The notes under the pieces were generated by a model. That model was not told where the DNA came from. It was given only the letters and a program-made list of their open reading frames with translations, and did not search any database. The translations under genes were made by a program, and so were the position numbers. Positions 8,546 to 16,645 of a stretch of DNA of 64,000 nucleotides are shown here, one piece after another. The DNA comes from an uncultured Gemmiger sp. (GTDB taxonomy: Bacteria > Bacillota > Clostridia > Oscillospirales > Ruminococcaceae): NCBI GenBank assembly GCA_944388145.1, contig CALXHQ010000006.1:62001-126000 (forward strand). The letters are read 5' to 3'. Position 1 is the first letter of the stretch. The number at the start of each line of letters is the position of its first letter.

Positions 8546-9397
8546 TCAGACAACAGGGTCCTTGCCCGGCGCGCCGAAAACACCGTTCAGCTCCCGGTCC
8601 AGGTGAGCGTGCAAAAAGGCGTTGTGCCGGCCTGCACTGTCCTGCAAGGTCAGCGTGGCCGGCGGGGCAAATGCCGGCAGTTGAAAGCGGATTTGCAGGC
8701 TTGCCGCCTGTTCCACCGTGACCGACCAGTTCAGCGCCATGCAGTAGTCCCGCACCAGAAGCAGCCCCAAAGACCCGCGGTCAAGGATCTCCCGCGGGGG
8801 GCAGCCCTGTTCCAAAAGCGCACGGGCCAGCGTCCGATCCATGCCCGGGCCATTGTCGGTATACAGCAGCTGCCGGTCCGGCAGCATAGTCAGACGCATC
8901 ACGCCATCTGGCCGGAGCATCAGTAGATTCGACAACAGGTTGGTCAGAATGCCATCAAGCAGGTCACTGCTGGCCTCACACCACACCTGGGCGTTGGGCT
9001 GCTGCGCAGTGAATTCGATCCGAGCTGCAAAACCGCGCATGGCCAGCGTCTCGTTGGTGCAGTCAGCCATCTCAGCCAGATAACCTGTCAATTCCAACGG
9101 CGCCAGTTCCTCGGTACCGCGGGCCAATGCCCCGGTCGCCAGGCGGGCCGCATTGTAGGACAGACGTTCCAGGCAGGCAATCCGGTCATTCATCTCATCC
9201 AGCAACGACTGGATTATGGCTTGATCCCGCTGAGAACTGTTGCCTGCCAAATACCGCCGCAGTGCATCGACGGAACTTTGCAAAGTGCAGAACGCCCCCG
9301 CCATCCGGCCATGCAGGCCTCCGCGCAGCGCGAGCTCGTCAGCGGGGGTGCCGACGGCTGCTGCGGTATTTGCCGCGCGGGTCTCTTTGCTTTCCAT
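8546..9397 (-). CDS. soluble sensor histidine kinase-like protein next to the Spo0A-like regulator
   Basis: A 283-residue cytoplasmic protein with no membrane segment or recognisable sensor domain. The C-terminal half is a HATPase_c fold: N-box-like DGILTNLLSNLLML, G1 box YTDNGPGMD, and G2 box GSLGLLLVRDYCMAL. The N-terminal helical part (residues about 25-100) looks like a DHp dimerisation region. The only phospho-acceptor candidate I see is the His in GLHGRMAGAFCTLQ, which is not a classic HExxTP box. The ATG at 9397 is preceded by GGGGAGGAG; a longer reading from 9448 is disfavoured. It is separated by 57 bp from the Spo0A-like gene, so it may phosphorylate that regulator, a role inferred from position. 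Confidence 0.75.
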   Translation of the reverse strand: MESKETRAANTAAAVGTPADELALRGGLHGRMAGAFCTLQSSVDALRRYLAGNSSQRDQAIIQSLLDEMNDRIACLERLSYNAARLATGALARGTEELAPLELTGYLAEMADCTNETLAMRGFAARIEFTAQQPNAQVWCEASSDLLDGILTNLLSNLLMLRPDGVMRLTMLPDRQLLYTDNGPGMDRTLARALLEQGCPPREILDRGSLGLLLVRDYCMALNWSVTVEQAASLQIRFQLPAFAPPATLTLQDSAGRHNAFLHAHLDRELNGVFGAPGKDPVV

Positions 9398-9454
9398 TTT
9401 GCTGCTCCTCCCCAGGCGGATGTGCAGCAGTTGCGGCCGATGTTCCAAGCCAGC

Positions 9455-10210
9455 TTACAGCCACAACTCCCAACGGATACGAAGGGCTAGACTTTTGAGC
9501 AGCCGCATGTTGGCCAACGGCTTCTCAGTACCTTCGCCGCAGTATGCACATAGTTGCTGGTATTCCTGCGTGTTCTGTTTCCAAATTGCTTGGACAGCAC
9601 GGCCAATTGCCTTGCTGATGGTATTGGGCGTTGTATGCGATTCCATCAGGGCAACCGTGCGGTAGAGTTCGTCTGCCGTGGCGGTGGGAGCGCGCAGTAC
9701 AAGCTCACTGAGAATCCAGCGCATGTAAGTGGTGCCCTCCATGCTGGCAGGCGCTTTCAGTGCAAGCAGATGCCAGTTGATGTGGGCATAGGCGCGCCGT
9801 TCCTGCAAAGTCTGAGTGGAGCAGGCAGTATAGACCGCCGTCTCGAACAGGGAATCCAGATGATACGGTTTTAGAATAAAGAAATCTGCCCCCGCTGTCA
9901 AGAGCTTACTGCACAGCGTCTCGCTGGTGGCGTACATGCTCACCACCACCGCAGGCGGGTCTTTCAGGCACAGGCGCGCCAGACCAGACAGCAGTTCAAA
10001 AATCGACATGTCCGGCAAACAAGCATCCGCGATCAGAACATCCGGCGGCTGCCCTTCCTTCAGCAGATCGAGCACCTGGGCTCCTGTGGCAACCGCTGCC
10101 CTGAGCCGGATCTCCTGCCGTACGGAAGCGTATAGCTTTACCGCCTCACGCAGGCCCCTGTCGCCATCCGCGAGTACCACGGTCAGAAATGGTCCAGACG
10201 GTTTGACCAT
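9455..10210 (-). CDS. divergent Spo0A-like response regulator
   Basis: A 251-residue protein with an N-terminal receiver domain. The phospho-acceptor Asp lies in DVLIADACLPDMS, the conserved Lys in FFILKPYHLDSL, and the acidic pair in VVLADGDRG. The C-terminal domain resembles the Spo0A effector domain: INWHLLALKAPASMEGTTYM, then the helix-turn-helix TTPNTISKAIGRAVQAIW, in register with the Spo0A TTPSRVERAIRHAIEVAW. The recognition helix differs at several positions, so this is either a highly diverged Spo0A or a paralogue. I prefer the ATG at 10210. A TTG at 10246 with AGGAA upstream would add 12 residues. Confidence 0.75.
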   Translation of the reverse strand: MVKPSGPFLTVVLADGDRGLREAVKLYASVRQEIRLRAAVATGAQVLDLLKEGQPPDVLIADACLPDMSIFELLSGLARLCLKDPPAVVVSMYATSETLCSKLLTAGADFFILKPYHLDSLFETAVYTACSTQTLQERRAYAHINWHLLALKAPASMEGTTYMRWILSELVLRAPTATADELYRTVALMESHTTPNTISKAIGRAVQAIWKQNTQEYQQLCAYCGEGTEKPLANMRLLKSLALRIRWELWL

Positions 10211-10251
10211 AATGTTACCATCTCCCGTGTTATTATTCCTGTTCAATCGTT

Positions 10252-10569
10252 TTATTCCTGTGCGCAGGCTGCCGCTCCCTGCTGCGCCATGAGCTGTTCC
10301 GTCAGGCAGTCCGATACCACTGCGTTGAGACTGGAAGGTTCCACCGCATTCTCATAGAGAAAGCGCAACAAATTTTCGGCCGTGTGGCGTGTTACCCCGG
10401 TCAGCGTACAGGTGGCTGCCACCGGGGATGCGGATGCCTGTTCTTTTTCGGCGCGCAGGCAAAGGCCGCCGCCGGCCTGAACCAGCGAATAACAGATCCT
10501 TCCGGCCCGTTGCAAGCCTGGAAGTTCAGAGTATTCCCGAACAAACACACACCACACGTTCTCCTTCAC
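10252..10569 (-). CDS. small conserved clostridial protein (resembles DUF6514)
   Basis: A 105-residue protein, GTG start at 10569 just after a purine-rich stretch, 41 bp upstream of the Spo0A-like gene and clearly in the same unit. The first half looks like a beta-rich fold (VWCVFVREYSELPGLQRAGRICYSLV). The second half contains a helix-rich segment (HTAENLLRFLYENAVEPSSLNAVVSDCL) typical, from memory, of the DUF6514 family of Clostridia. No catalytic motif is visible. Function unknown; it may modulate the downstream regulator/kinase pair, but that is only inferred from linkage. Confidence 0.65.
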   Translation of the reverse strand: MKENVWCVFVREYSELPGLQRAGRICYSLVQAGGGLCLRAEKEQASASPVAATCTLTGVTRHTAENLLRFLYENAVEPSSLNAVVSDCLTEQLMAQQGAAACAQE

Positions 10570-10651
10570 GATTGATCACTCCGTATCCTAGAATAGTACC
10601 TCCAGCTGCGGCAGTGCAGCTGGCCTCGCCGCAACGCGATCACACTATAAT

Positions 10652-10680
10652 GATATAACCCGGTACAGCGATAAAAGCAA
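10652..10680 (-). promoter_or_regulatory. candidate promoter and leader of the Spo0A-like unit
   Basis: Minus strand TTGCTT (10680-10675), 17 bp, TATATC (10657-10652), about 85 bp upstream of the first gene. The leader downstream contains an inverted repeat CCAGCTGC/GCAGCTGG (10602-10623) close to the ribosome-binding region. Upstream, at 10731-10737 (TGTCGAT) and 10773-10780 (CGTCGAAA on the minus strand), lie two one-mismatch relatives of the Spo0A box TGTCGAA. The remainder of the gene-free stretch 10570-10920 holds the terminator of the next unit. Confidence 0.35.
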
Positions 10681-10831
10681 GAGCTAACCTTTGGACGATT
10701 TTTGCCATTTTTGGGGTCCTTCTCGCTATTTGTCGATATTTCATCACTTTCAAATTTCCAGGCACCGAGTCGTTTCGACGCATTTCCCCTTTGTGCGGGC
10801 ACTTTTAACGTGCCATGCCGCTTTCCCCTAT

Positions 10832-10881
10832 AAAAATACCGGCAGAGCTATCCTGCGGTTTTGCAGGCATTACTGCCGGTA
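10832..10881 (-). terminator. terminator of the HAD phosphatase-exonuclease unit
   Basis: Outer inverted repeat TACCGGCAG/CTGCCGGTA (10837-10845, 10873-10881) with an inner CCTGC/GCAGG stem. On the minus strand it is followed by five T (10836-10832), 40 bp after the exonuclease stop codon. Confidence 0.7.
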
Positions 10882-10920
10882 AAAGGTATTATTGAACCGC
10901 AGAAAGGGCCGGCGCATGGC

Positions 10921-11898
10921 TTATTCGGTTGCGTGGTCCGCTGCCTGCATGGCCTCGGCACGCTTTTTCAGACGGGCTTCCTGTCGAGCTTTCTGGCGGT
11001 TATACTTCTCCAGTGTTTCGGGACGGGTGGCCTCAATACAGCGGGCAAAGCTCCAATGCAAGCCGTCCCTGCGGGACAGCTTGAAGCGCAAAAACCAGCT
11101 GCCATGCCGGGGGCAATCTGCTTGTGTATAGTAACCGGTGTTGCCCCGCTTGAGCCAGATCTCTCCCACCCGCAGTGCTGCACCGCAAAGCGGACAGTTG
11201 ACACTGCAAAGTTCCGGGCCAGTTTTGTAATCGTCATGGTTGAGCCTGCCCGGAAAGGTGGTCACGTCGTAGTAGGTGGCGGCAGGATCGGTAAGCAGCG
11301 CCTCCCTCAGCTGGGCATCCTCCGACGGATAGGCCCGCAGCGCGTCCGCCAGCGGCAACAGGCGGGCAATCTTGACCGTGTAAAGGGCGTCATCCAAAGC
11401 ATTGTGGAAAGGGATGTCCTTCTCGATCCCCATGCGATCCACCACGCTTTCCAGTGTCATGCCCTCTCCCTCCTTGCGGGGATAGCTCTGCAAGAAAATC
11501 CGCTGCAGATCATACCAACGGGCAGGCCAGTTCTCATCCAAACCGTTCAGAAACAGGTTTTGCTTGAGCACGGGCACGTCATCCAGCCCCCACTCGGCGA
11601 ACTGGGCATCCGGGCCGGCCCAACGCACAAACTCAGCCAGACCGTCAGCAATAGGCACCCCCATATCCAGCTCCACCTGGGTCAAGCCGGTAACCTTGGC
11701 GATATGGTGCTGCAATTTGCGGAAGATACGGGGTTTCAGGGTCATATCGAAGGTGTCCAGCACATCGCCTCCGGCGTCGATACGCACAGCGCCGATCTGA
11801 ATGATCTCTCCGCGCAGCGTAATCTCAGCCCCATGGTAGCGAAAGGTTTTGGGCTGGTAACCGATATTCCATTCCAGGTCAAATACGATCAGGTTCAA
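10921..11898 (-). CDS. DEDDh-family 3'-5' exonuclease with C-terminal zinc-ribbon-like region
   Basis: A 325-residue protein. The N-terminal two thirds is a DnaQ/ERI-1-type exonuclease. Motif I is VFDLEWN and motif II lies around FAEWGLDDVPVLKQ. Motif III HNALDDAL carries the catalytic His and Asp of the DEDDh subgroup. The C-terminal part contains CPLCG and CPRHG pairs about 35 residues apart, likely binding zinc, then a basic coiled tail rich in Lys/Arg/Glu. The TTG start at 11898 (GGAGGAGACAAACC upstream) overlaps the upstream stop codon, so translation is coupled to the HAD phosphatase. Substrate (DNA or RNA) cannot be told from sequence. Confidence 0.85.
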   Translation of the reverse strand: MNLIVFDLEWNIGYQPKTFRYHGAEITLRGEIIQIGAVRIDAGGDVLDTFDMTLKPRIFRKLQHHIAKVTGLTQVELDMGVPIADGLAEFVRWAGPDAQFAEWGLDDVPVLKQNLFLNGLDENWPARWYDLQRIFLQSYPRKEGEGMTLESVVDRMGIEKDIPFHNALDDALYTVKIARLLPLADALRAYPSEDAQLREALLTDPAATYYDVTTFPGRLNHDDYKTGPELCSVNCPLCGAALRVGEIWLKRGNTGYYTQADCPRHGSWFLRFKLSRRDGLHWSFARCIEATRPETLEKYNRQKARQEARLKKRAEAMQAADHATE

Positions 11899-12716
11899 AG
11901 GTTTGTCTCCTCCAGGATAAATTTTTCGACGGCCAGGCCCACGCCGTCATGGTCATTGTCCGCCGTCACATAGTCCGCAGCTGCCTTGACCTGAGGAACC
12001 GCGTTGCCCATGGCCACCCCCAATCCCGCAAACTGGATCATGGGCAGATCGTTCCAGCCGTCGCCGCAAGCCATCAGGTTTTTGGCAAACAGTCCCTGGG
12101 TGCGCAGCAGCAATTCCAGCGAGGCTGCTTTCTCAATGCCCAAAGGCATCACTTCCAAAAAGAACGGCTGCGACCGATACATGGAGAGGCGGCCCGCAAA
12201 ACGCTGCTGCATCAGCTCCTCCACATGGGGCATCTTTTCCGGGTCACCTACCAGCAGGATCTTGTTGATGGGGAAATCTATCGCGGCGGCCAGGTCCGCC
12301 ACTTTGCGGGCAGGAATCTTGTTGATGCCAGCCTCAATCTGCACATAGGGATCCCCCGGCTGTTCCGTGAGGATTCCGCCGCCGTCATAAGTCAGCGCCA
12401 CCACACCGGTCTCGTGAGCGAAGGCGCAGACCGGGTTTATCAGATCAGGTGGGAAGGCGTGCTGCACCAACGTCAGACCGGTGGCACAGTCGATAACCTT
12501 GCCACCGTTATAGCTGAGGATGCAGCCGCCTTTTTTGTCCAGGCCCAGCTCCCGGGCCAAAGGCTGCACCCCCACGGTAGGACGGCCACTGGCCAGAACG
12601 ATCCGCACACCCAGGTCCGCTGCCCTGGCCAGATCTTCAGCAGTGCGGGGGGTAACTTTCTTTTCACTGTTGGTCAGGGTGCCATCCAGGTCCAAAGCCA
12701 GCATTTTATACTGCAT
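11895..12716 (-). CDS. Cof-type HAD-superfamily phosphatase
   Basis: A 273-residue haloacid-dehalogenase hydrolase of the Cof/YidA class (C2B cap), dephosphorylating sugar phosphates or nucleotide/flavin phosphates. Motif I is LALDLDGTLTNSEKKV, motif II VLASGRPTV, and motif IV GDGWNDLPMIQFAGLGVAMGNA. Substrate cannot be predicted. I start at the ATG at 12716, ten bases after AGGA. The in-frame GTG at 12725 is too close to that site. The stop overlaps the exonuclease start by four bases. Confidence 0.9.
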   Translation of the reverse strand: MQYKMLALDLDGTLTNSEKKVTPRTAEDLARAADLGVRIVLASGRPTVGVQPLARELGLDKKGGCILSYNGGKVIDCATGLTLVQHAFPPDLINPVCAFAHETGVVALTYDGGGILTEQPGDPYVQIEAGINKIPARKVADLAAAIDFPINKILLVGDPEKMPHVEELMQQRFAGRLSMYRSQPFFLEVMPLGIEKAASLELLLRTQGLFAKNLMACGDGWNDLPMIQFAGLGVAMGNAVPQVKAAADYVTADNDHDGVGLAVEKFILEETNL

Positions 12717-12766
12717 TTCCGTCACATCCTGTTTTTCTTTTCAAACAACGCCAATAGTTATGTTAT

Positions 12767-12795
12767 ATAATACCCTAAAAATAGCTATTGCGCAA
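12767..12795 (-). promoter_or_regulatory. sigma-A promoter of the HAD phosphatase-exonuclease unit
   Basis: Minus strand TTGCGC (12795-12790), 17 bp, TATTAT (12772-12767), about 50 bp before the start codon. It diverges from the mntP promoter. Confidence 0.6.
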
Positions 12796-12843
12796 TCCTG
12801 CATTTTTGCCTGAATTTTTGCGTGAAATTGGCAGCGGTTGCTG

Positions 12844-12873
12844 TTGACATGGCAGATTTTGCCGTGCTATAAT
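12844..12873 (+). promoter_or_regulatory. consensus sigma-A promoter for the manganese riboswitch/mntP
   Basis: Perfect TTGACA (12844-12849), 18-bp spacer and perfect TATAAT (12868-12873). Transcription would begin near 12880, right at the 5' edge of the riboswitch aptamer. Confidence 0.85.
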
Positions 12874-12879
12874 TAGAGC

Positions 12880-12970
12880 CAACGTAAGGGAGTAGCTGGC
12901 GCGGGGATCGCGTAGCATTGCCAACATCATGGGTTATGCCCTGGCTTTGTTTGAAACAGCGAGACTTATC
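12880..12970 (+). ncRNA. yybP-ykoY-type manganese riboswitch aptamer
   Basis: The leader of mntP contains the conserved pieces of this aptamer in order: GTAAGGGAGTAGC (12884-12896), GCCAACATCATGG (12920-12932), CTGGCTTTG (12941-12949), and the closing GCGAGACTTATC (12959-12970). The 5' GTAAG can pair with 3' CTTAT to form P1. The same 3' strand is also the left arm of the terminator at 12960-13009. Aptamer and terminator are therefore mutually exclusive, which implies an ON switch: manganese stabilises P1 and lets mntP be transcribed. A covariance-model search would settle the assignment. Confidence 0.85.
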
Positions 12971-13009
12971 TGTTCGTTTTTTGCGTACGGCAGATAAGTC
13001 TCGTTTTTT
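12960..13009 (+). terminator. riboswitch-controlled intrinsic terminator upstream of mntP
   Basis: Perfect 13-bp stem (12960-12972 with 12991-13003) followed by six T (13004-13009). The left arm overlaps the 3' strand of aptamer helix P1. Confidence 0.92.
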
Positions 13010-13109
13010 GTATGCCTTCTCTCTGCGTGTTCAGGGACGGGCGGGCTCTGCTGGCCGCCTTGCTGTATCTTGCTGTGTGGGGCAGACAAGGCCCCAAGGG
13101 AGAGTTCGT

Positions 13110-13670
13110 ATGGGTATAGGAGAGCTGTTTTTGGTGGGGCTGAGCCTTTCCATGGATGCCTTTGCGGTATCGATCTGCAAGGGTCTGTCGGTGCAAAAAC
13201 TGAAGTTGTCTCACGCTGTGTTGTGCGGCATTTATTTTGGCGGATTTCAGGCTCTGATGCCGGTGTTGGGGTATTATCTTGGCGGCACATTTTCAAACTT
13301 GCTGCAAAGTGTTGGCTATTGGCTGGCATTTCTCCTGCTGGCGCTGATTGGCGCCAACATGGTGCGGGAAAGTTTTGGCGAGACCGAGTGCCTGAACGAT
13401 GATTTCAGTCCCAAGGCAATGTTGCCGCTGGCGGTGGCTACCTCTATTGATGCGCTGGCCGTGGGTGTTGCCTTTGCAGCGGTGGATGTGAAAATTGCCC
13501 CTGCTGCCGGGTTGATCGGCGTGACGACCTTTGTGTGTTCCGCTATCGGCGTTAAAATCGGTGCGGTATTCGGAGCAAAGTTCCGCGCGCTGGCCGAGCG
13601 TGCCGGCGGCATCGTGCTGATTCTGATCGGCCTGAAGACGCTGTTGGAGGGCTTGGGTATTCTGCCGTGA
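13110..13670 (+). CDS. mntP: manganese efflux pump MntP
   Basis: Six-helix membrane exporter that removes excess Mn2+. The 186-residue protein shows the two repeat motifs with conserved aspartates, SLSMDAFAVSICKG in the first helix and ATSIDALAVGVAFA in the fourth, plus IGLKTLLEGLG at the end. The ATG at 13110 follows AAGGGAGAG. A longer upstream open frame crosses the riboswitch and is not coding. Control by the manganese riboswitch agrees with the function. Confidence 0.95.
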   Translation: MGIGELFLVGLSLSMDAFAVSICKGLSVQKLKLSHAVLCGIYFGGFQALMPVLGYYLGGTFSNLLQSVGYWLAFLLLALIGANMVRESFGETECLNDDFSPKAMLPLAVATSIDALAVGVAFAAVDVKIAPAAGLIGVTTFVCSAIGVKIGAVFGAKFRALAERAGGIVLILIGLKTLLEGLGILP

Positions 13671-13739
13671 GCCCCTGTATGCTGCCGCAAGTTTTTTTGC
13701 CCGAACGGCAGGCACCGACTGGGTTGCCGGGTCGGTTTC

Positions 13740-13748
13740 TGGTATACT
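13740..13748 (+). promoter_or_regulatory. extended -10 promoter before the P-type ATPase
   Basis: TGG-TATACT (13740-13748) is an extended -10 element about 110 bp upstream of the ATPase ATG. No good -35 is present. Two short inverted repeats (CTGCCG/CGGCAG and ACCGAC/GTCGGT) lie just upstream. I see no second riboswitch here. Confidence 0.4.
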
Positions 13749-13859
13749 AAAGAATAAAGATGCCCGCTTTACAGGTTGAACCGGCGGCCCGCCGCCGTTC
13801 ATAATATAGAAAACAGAACCCGCAACAAACCAAATTGTTTCATCAGGAGGAAAGTTTGC

Positions 13860-16508
13860 ATGAATGAGTATACGCTGTCTGCTCAGGAAGCCCTGAAACA
13901 GACGCAGAGTTCCCCCGAGGGCCTTTCCAGCGCCGAAGCGCAAAAGCGGCTGGAACAGTACGGTCCCAACCGCTTGAAGGAGGCTCCCAAACCCACGCTG
14001 CTGCAGCGGTTTATTGCCCAGCTGAAGGACCCGATGCTGATCATCCTGATGGTGGCCGCCGCAGTTTCGGCGGTAACCAACTACTTCTCCGGCGAGGGCT
14101 TTGCCGAGGTGTTCATTATCCTGATTGTGGTTCTGCTGAACGCCATCCTGGGCGTCTACCAGGAGAGCAAGGCCGAAGCTGCCATCGAGGCGCTGCAGAC
14201 CATGACCGCCGCCACCAGCAAGGTGCTGCGCGACGGCAAACAAGTGATGCTGCACTCTGCCGAACTGGTACCCGGCGACGTGGTGATCCTGGAGGCCGGC
14301 GATGCTGTGCCCGCCGACGGCCGCCTGCTGGAAAGCGCCAGCCTGCAGATTGAGGAAGCCGCCCTGACCGGTGAGAGTGTCCCGGTGCACAAGGTGATTG
14401 ATGCGCTGAAGTTGGATGGCAAAAAGGATGTACCACTGGGCGACCGGAAGAACATGTGCTACATGGGTTCCACCGTCGTCTACGGCCGCGGCCGCGCACT
14501 GATCACCCACACTGGCATGGACACCGAAATGGGTAAGATTGCCGGTGCGCTGGCCTCCACCGTGGAGGAGCAGACCCCGCTGCAGAAAAAGCTGGACCAG
14601 TTGGGCAAGACCCTGTCCAAGCTGGTGCTTGGCATCTGCGTGTTCATTTTTGTGTTCAACCTGATTTCAGCCGGCCGATTTGACCTGGACACCATCCTGT
14701 CCACCTTCATGGTCGCCGTCTCGCTGGCCGTCGCCGCCATCCCTGAGGGTCTGGCCACCGTGGTCACTGTGGTGTTGTCCATCGGCGTCACCAATATGTC
14801 CAAGCGCAATGCCGTCATCCGTAAGCTGACCGCTGTCGAGACGCTGGGCTGCGCGCAGGTCATCTGCTCGGACAAAACCGGCACCCTGACCCAGAACAAG
14901 ATGACGGTTGTGGACCACACCGGCAGCGACGAGAAACTGCTGGCTACCGCCATGGCACTGTGCAGCGATGCCCGCCTGAACGACAGGGGCGAGGCCGAAG
15001 GCGAGCCCACCGAGGCCGCCCTGGTTGCCTACGCCGCCAAGCTGGACCTGCCCAAGAATCAGCTGGAGGCAGATTCGCCCCGCGTGGACGAGGCGCCGTT
15101 TGACTCCGGCCGGAAGATGATGTCCACCGTCCACAAAACCACAGACGGCTGGGTGCAGTACACCAAGGGCGCCCCCGATGAGATTCTGCGCCGCTGCACC
15201 ACCTGCTGGGAAAACGGCCAGGCTGTGCCCATGACCGAGGAAAAGCGCAACGCCATCCTGGCCGATAACAAGCGCCTGGCTGACCGTGCCCTGCGTGTAT
15301 TGGCCGCTTCCTTCCGCCGCTGGGATCATAAGCCGGAGAATGACGAGCCCGCCTTCCTGGAGAAGGAGCTGTGTTTCATCGGTCTGACCGGCATGATCGA
15401 CCCTGTACGTCCCGAGGTCAAAGACGCCATTATGGAGTGCCGCAGTGCCGGCATCCGTCCCGTGATGATTACCGGTGACCACAAGGACACTGCCGTGGCC
15501 ATCGCCACCGAACTGGGCATCATCAAGAGCGCCGATGAGGCCATCACCGGTGCGGAATTGAACGAGATGTCCGACGAAGAGCTGGAGAAAAACATCACCA
15601 AATACGGCGTGTACGCCCGCGTGCAGCCGGAGCACAAAGTCCGTATCGTCAACGCCTGGAAAAAACATGGCTGCGTCACCGCCATGACCGGCGACGGCGT
15701 TAACGATGCCCCCTCCATCAAGAGCGCCGACATTGGCGTGGGCATGGGCATCACCGGCACCGATGTGACCAAGAACGTGGCCGACATGGTGTTGGCCGAT
15801 GACAACTTTGCCACCATCGTGGGCGCCGTGGGCGAAGGCCGCCGGATCTACGACAATATCCGCAAGGCCATCCAGTTCCTGCTGGCCTCCAACATGAGCG
15901 AGGTGCTGGGTGTTTTCTTTGCAACACTGATGGGCTTTACCCTGCTGCAGCCTGTACACTTGCTGTTCATCAACCTGATCACCGACTGCTTCCCCGCACT
16001 GGCATTGGGCATGGAAAAGGCGGAACCCGACGTTATGAACCGCCCGCCCCGCAAGTCGACTGACGGTATCTTTGCCGGCGGTTTGGGTGTGGACGTGGCT
16101 TATCAGGGCATTGTCATCACCATCATCACATTGGCCAGCTATATCCTGGGCCACTGCATGGAAGTGGGCTATTTTGAGATGCCCAAGGGCATTTCTCCCG
16201 ACGGTATGACCATGGCGTTTTTGACCATGAGCATGTGTGAGATCGTCCACAGCTTTAACATGCGCAGCCAGCGCAAGAGCTTGTTCACGCTGCACAGCCA
16301 CAACATGGTGCTGTGGGGTGCCATGCTGGGCAGCCTGTTGCTGACCACCGTCGTGCTGGAAGTGCCCTTTATCGCCAATGCCTTCGGCTTTACTCCTGTC
16401 AGCCTGCCGGAATACCTGCTGGCACTGCTGCTGGCGGTGCTGGTACTGCCCATCGTCGAAATTGTCAAGGCCTGCCAGCGCGCGCTGGCCAAGGGCAAGA
16501 AGGCATAA
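13860..16508 (+). CDS. P-type cation-transporting ATPase (type II, calcium/manganese class)
   Basis: An 882-residue SERCA/PMR1-like pump exporting Ca2+ and possibly Mn2+. Features in order: N-terminal cation ATPase domain (LSAQEALKQTQSSPEGLSS), actuator TGES (EAALTGESVPV), and the PEGL helix (VAAIPEGLATVVTVVLSIG). Then come the phosphorylation site ICSDKTGTLTQNKMT, the KGAPDE nucleotide-binding motif, the hinge MTGDGVNDAPSIKSADIGVGMG and six C-terminal helices. The ATG at 13860 has AGGAGG upstream. It stands 189 bp after mntP, and the pair suggests a shared divalent-metal detoxification role. PMR1-type pumps carry both ions, so manganese is plausible but inferred. Confidence 0.92.
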   Translation: MNEYTLSAQEALKQTQSSPEGLSSAEAQKRLEQYGPNRLKEAPKPTLLQRFIAQLKDPMLIILMVAAAVSAVTNYFSGEGFAEVFIILIVVLLNAILGVYQESKAEAAIEALQTMTAATSKVLRDGKQVMLHSAELVPGDVVILEAGDAVPADGRLLESASLQIEEAALTGESVPVHKVIDALKLDGKKDVPLGDRKNMCYMGSTVVYGRGRALITHTGMDTEMGKIAGALASTVEEQTPLQKKLDQLGKTLSKLVLGICVFIFVFNLISAGRFDLDTILSTFMVAVSLAVAAIPEGLATVVTVVLSIGVTNMSKRNAVIRKLTAVETLGCAQVICSDKTGTLTQNKMTVVDHTGSDEKLLATAMALCSDARLNDRGEAEGEPTEAALVAYAAKLDLPKNQLEADSPRVDEAPFDSGRKMMSTVHKTTDGWVQYTKGAPDEILRRCTTCWENGQAVPMTEEKRNAILADNKRLADRALRVLAASFRRWDHKPENDEPAFLEKELCFIGLTGMIDPVRPEVKDAIMECRSAGIRPVMITGDHKDTAVAIATELGIIKSADEAITGAELNEMSDEELEKNITKYGVYARVQPEHKVRIVNAWKKHGCVTAMTGDGVNDAPSIKSADIGVGMGITGTDVTKNVADMVLADDNFATIVGAVGEGRRIYDNIRKAIQFLLASNMSEVLGVFFATLMGFTLLQPVHLLFINLITDCFPALALGMEKAEPDVMNRPPRKSTDGIFAGGLGVDVAYQGIVITIITLASYILGHCMEVGYFEMPKGISPDGMTMAFLTMSMCEIVHSFNMRSQRKSLFTLHSHNMVLWGAMLGSLLLTTVVLEVPFIANAFGFTPVSLPEYLLALLLAVLVLPIVEIVKACQRALAKGKKA

Positions 16509-16549
16509 CATCCCGTTCCGATTCCAAAATTATCGGATTTTCTAATCTT

Positions 16550-16604
16550 AAAAAAGCAGCGCCGCTGCCGTGGAAATTTTCACAGGCAGCGGCGCTGCTT
16601 TTTT
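16550..16604. terminator. bidirectional terminator between the ATPase and the glycosyltransferase
   Basis: Six A, a 14-bp stem (16556-16569 with 16585-16598), an inner GTGGAAA/TTTTCAC extension and six T. It works on both strands and separates the convergent genes. Confidence 0.95.
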
Positions 16605-16645
16605 CTTTGGTATGCTTTTCAAGAAAGCGCGCAACCAAATCCTTT

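Noticed and set aside
14667-16511. Minus-strand 614-codon open frame
   Set aside because: Antisense to the P-type ATPase, whose motifs are all in the plus frame; composition is typical of a GC-rich shadow frame.
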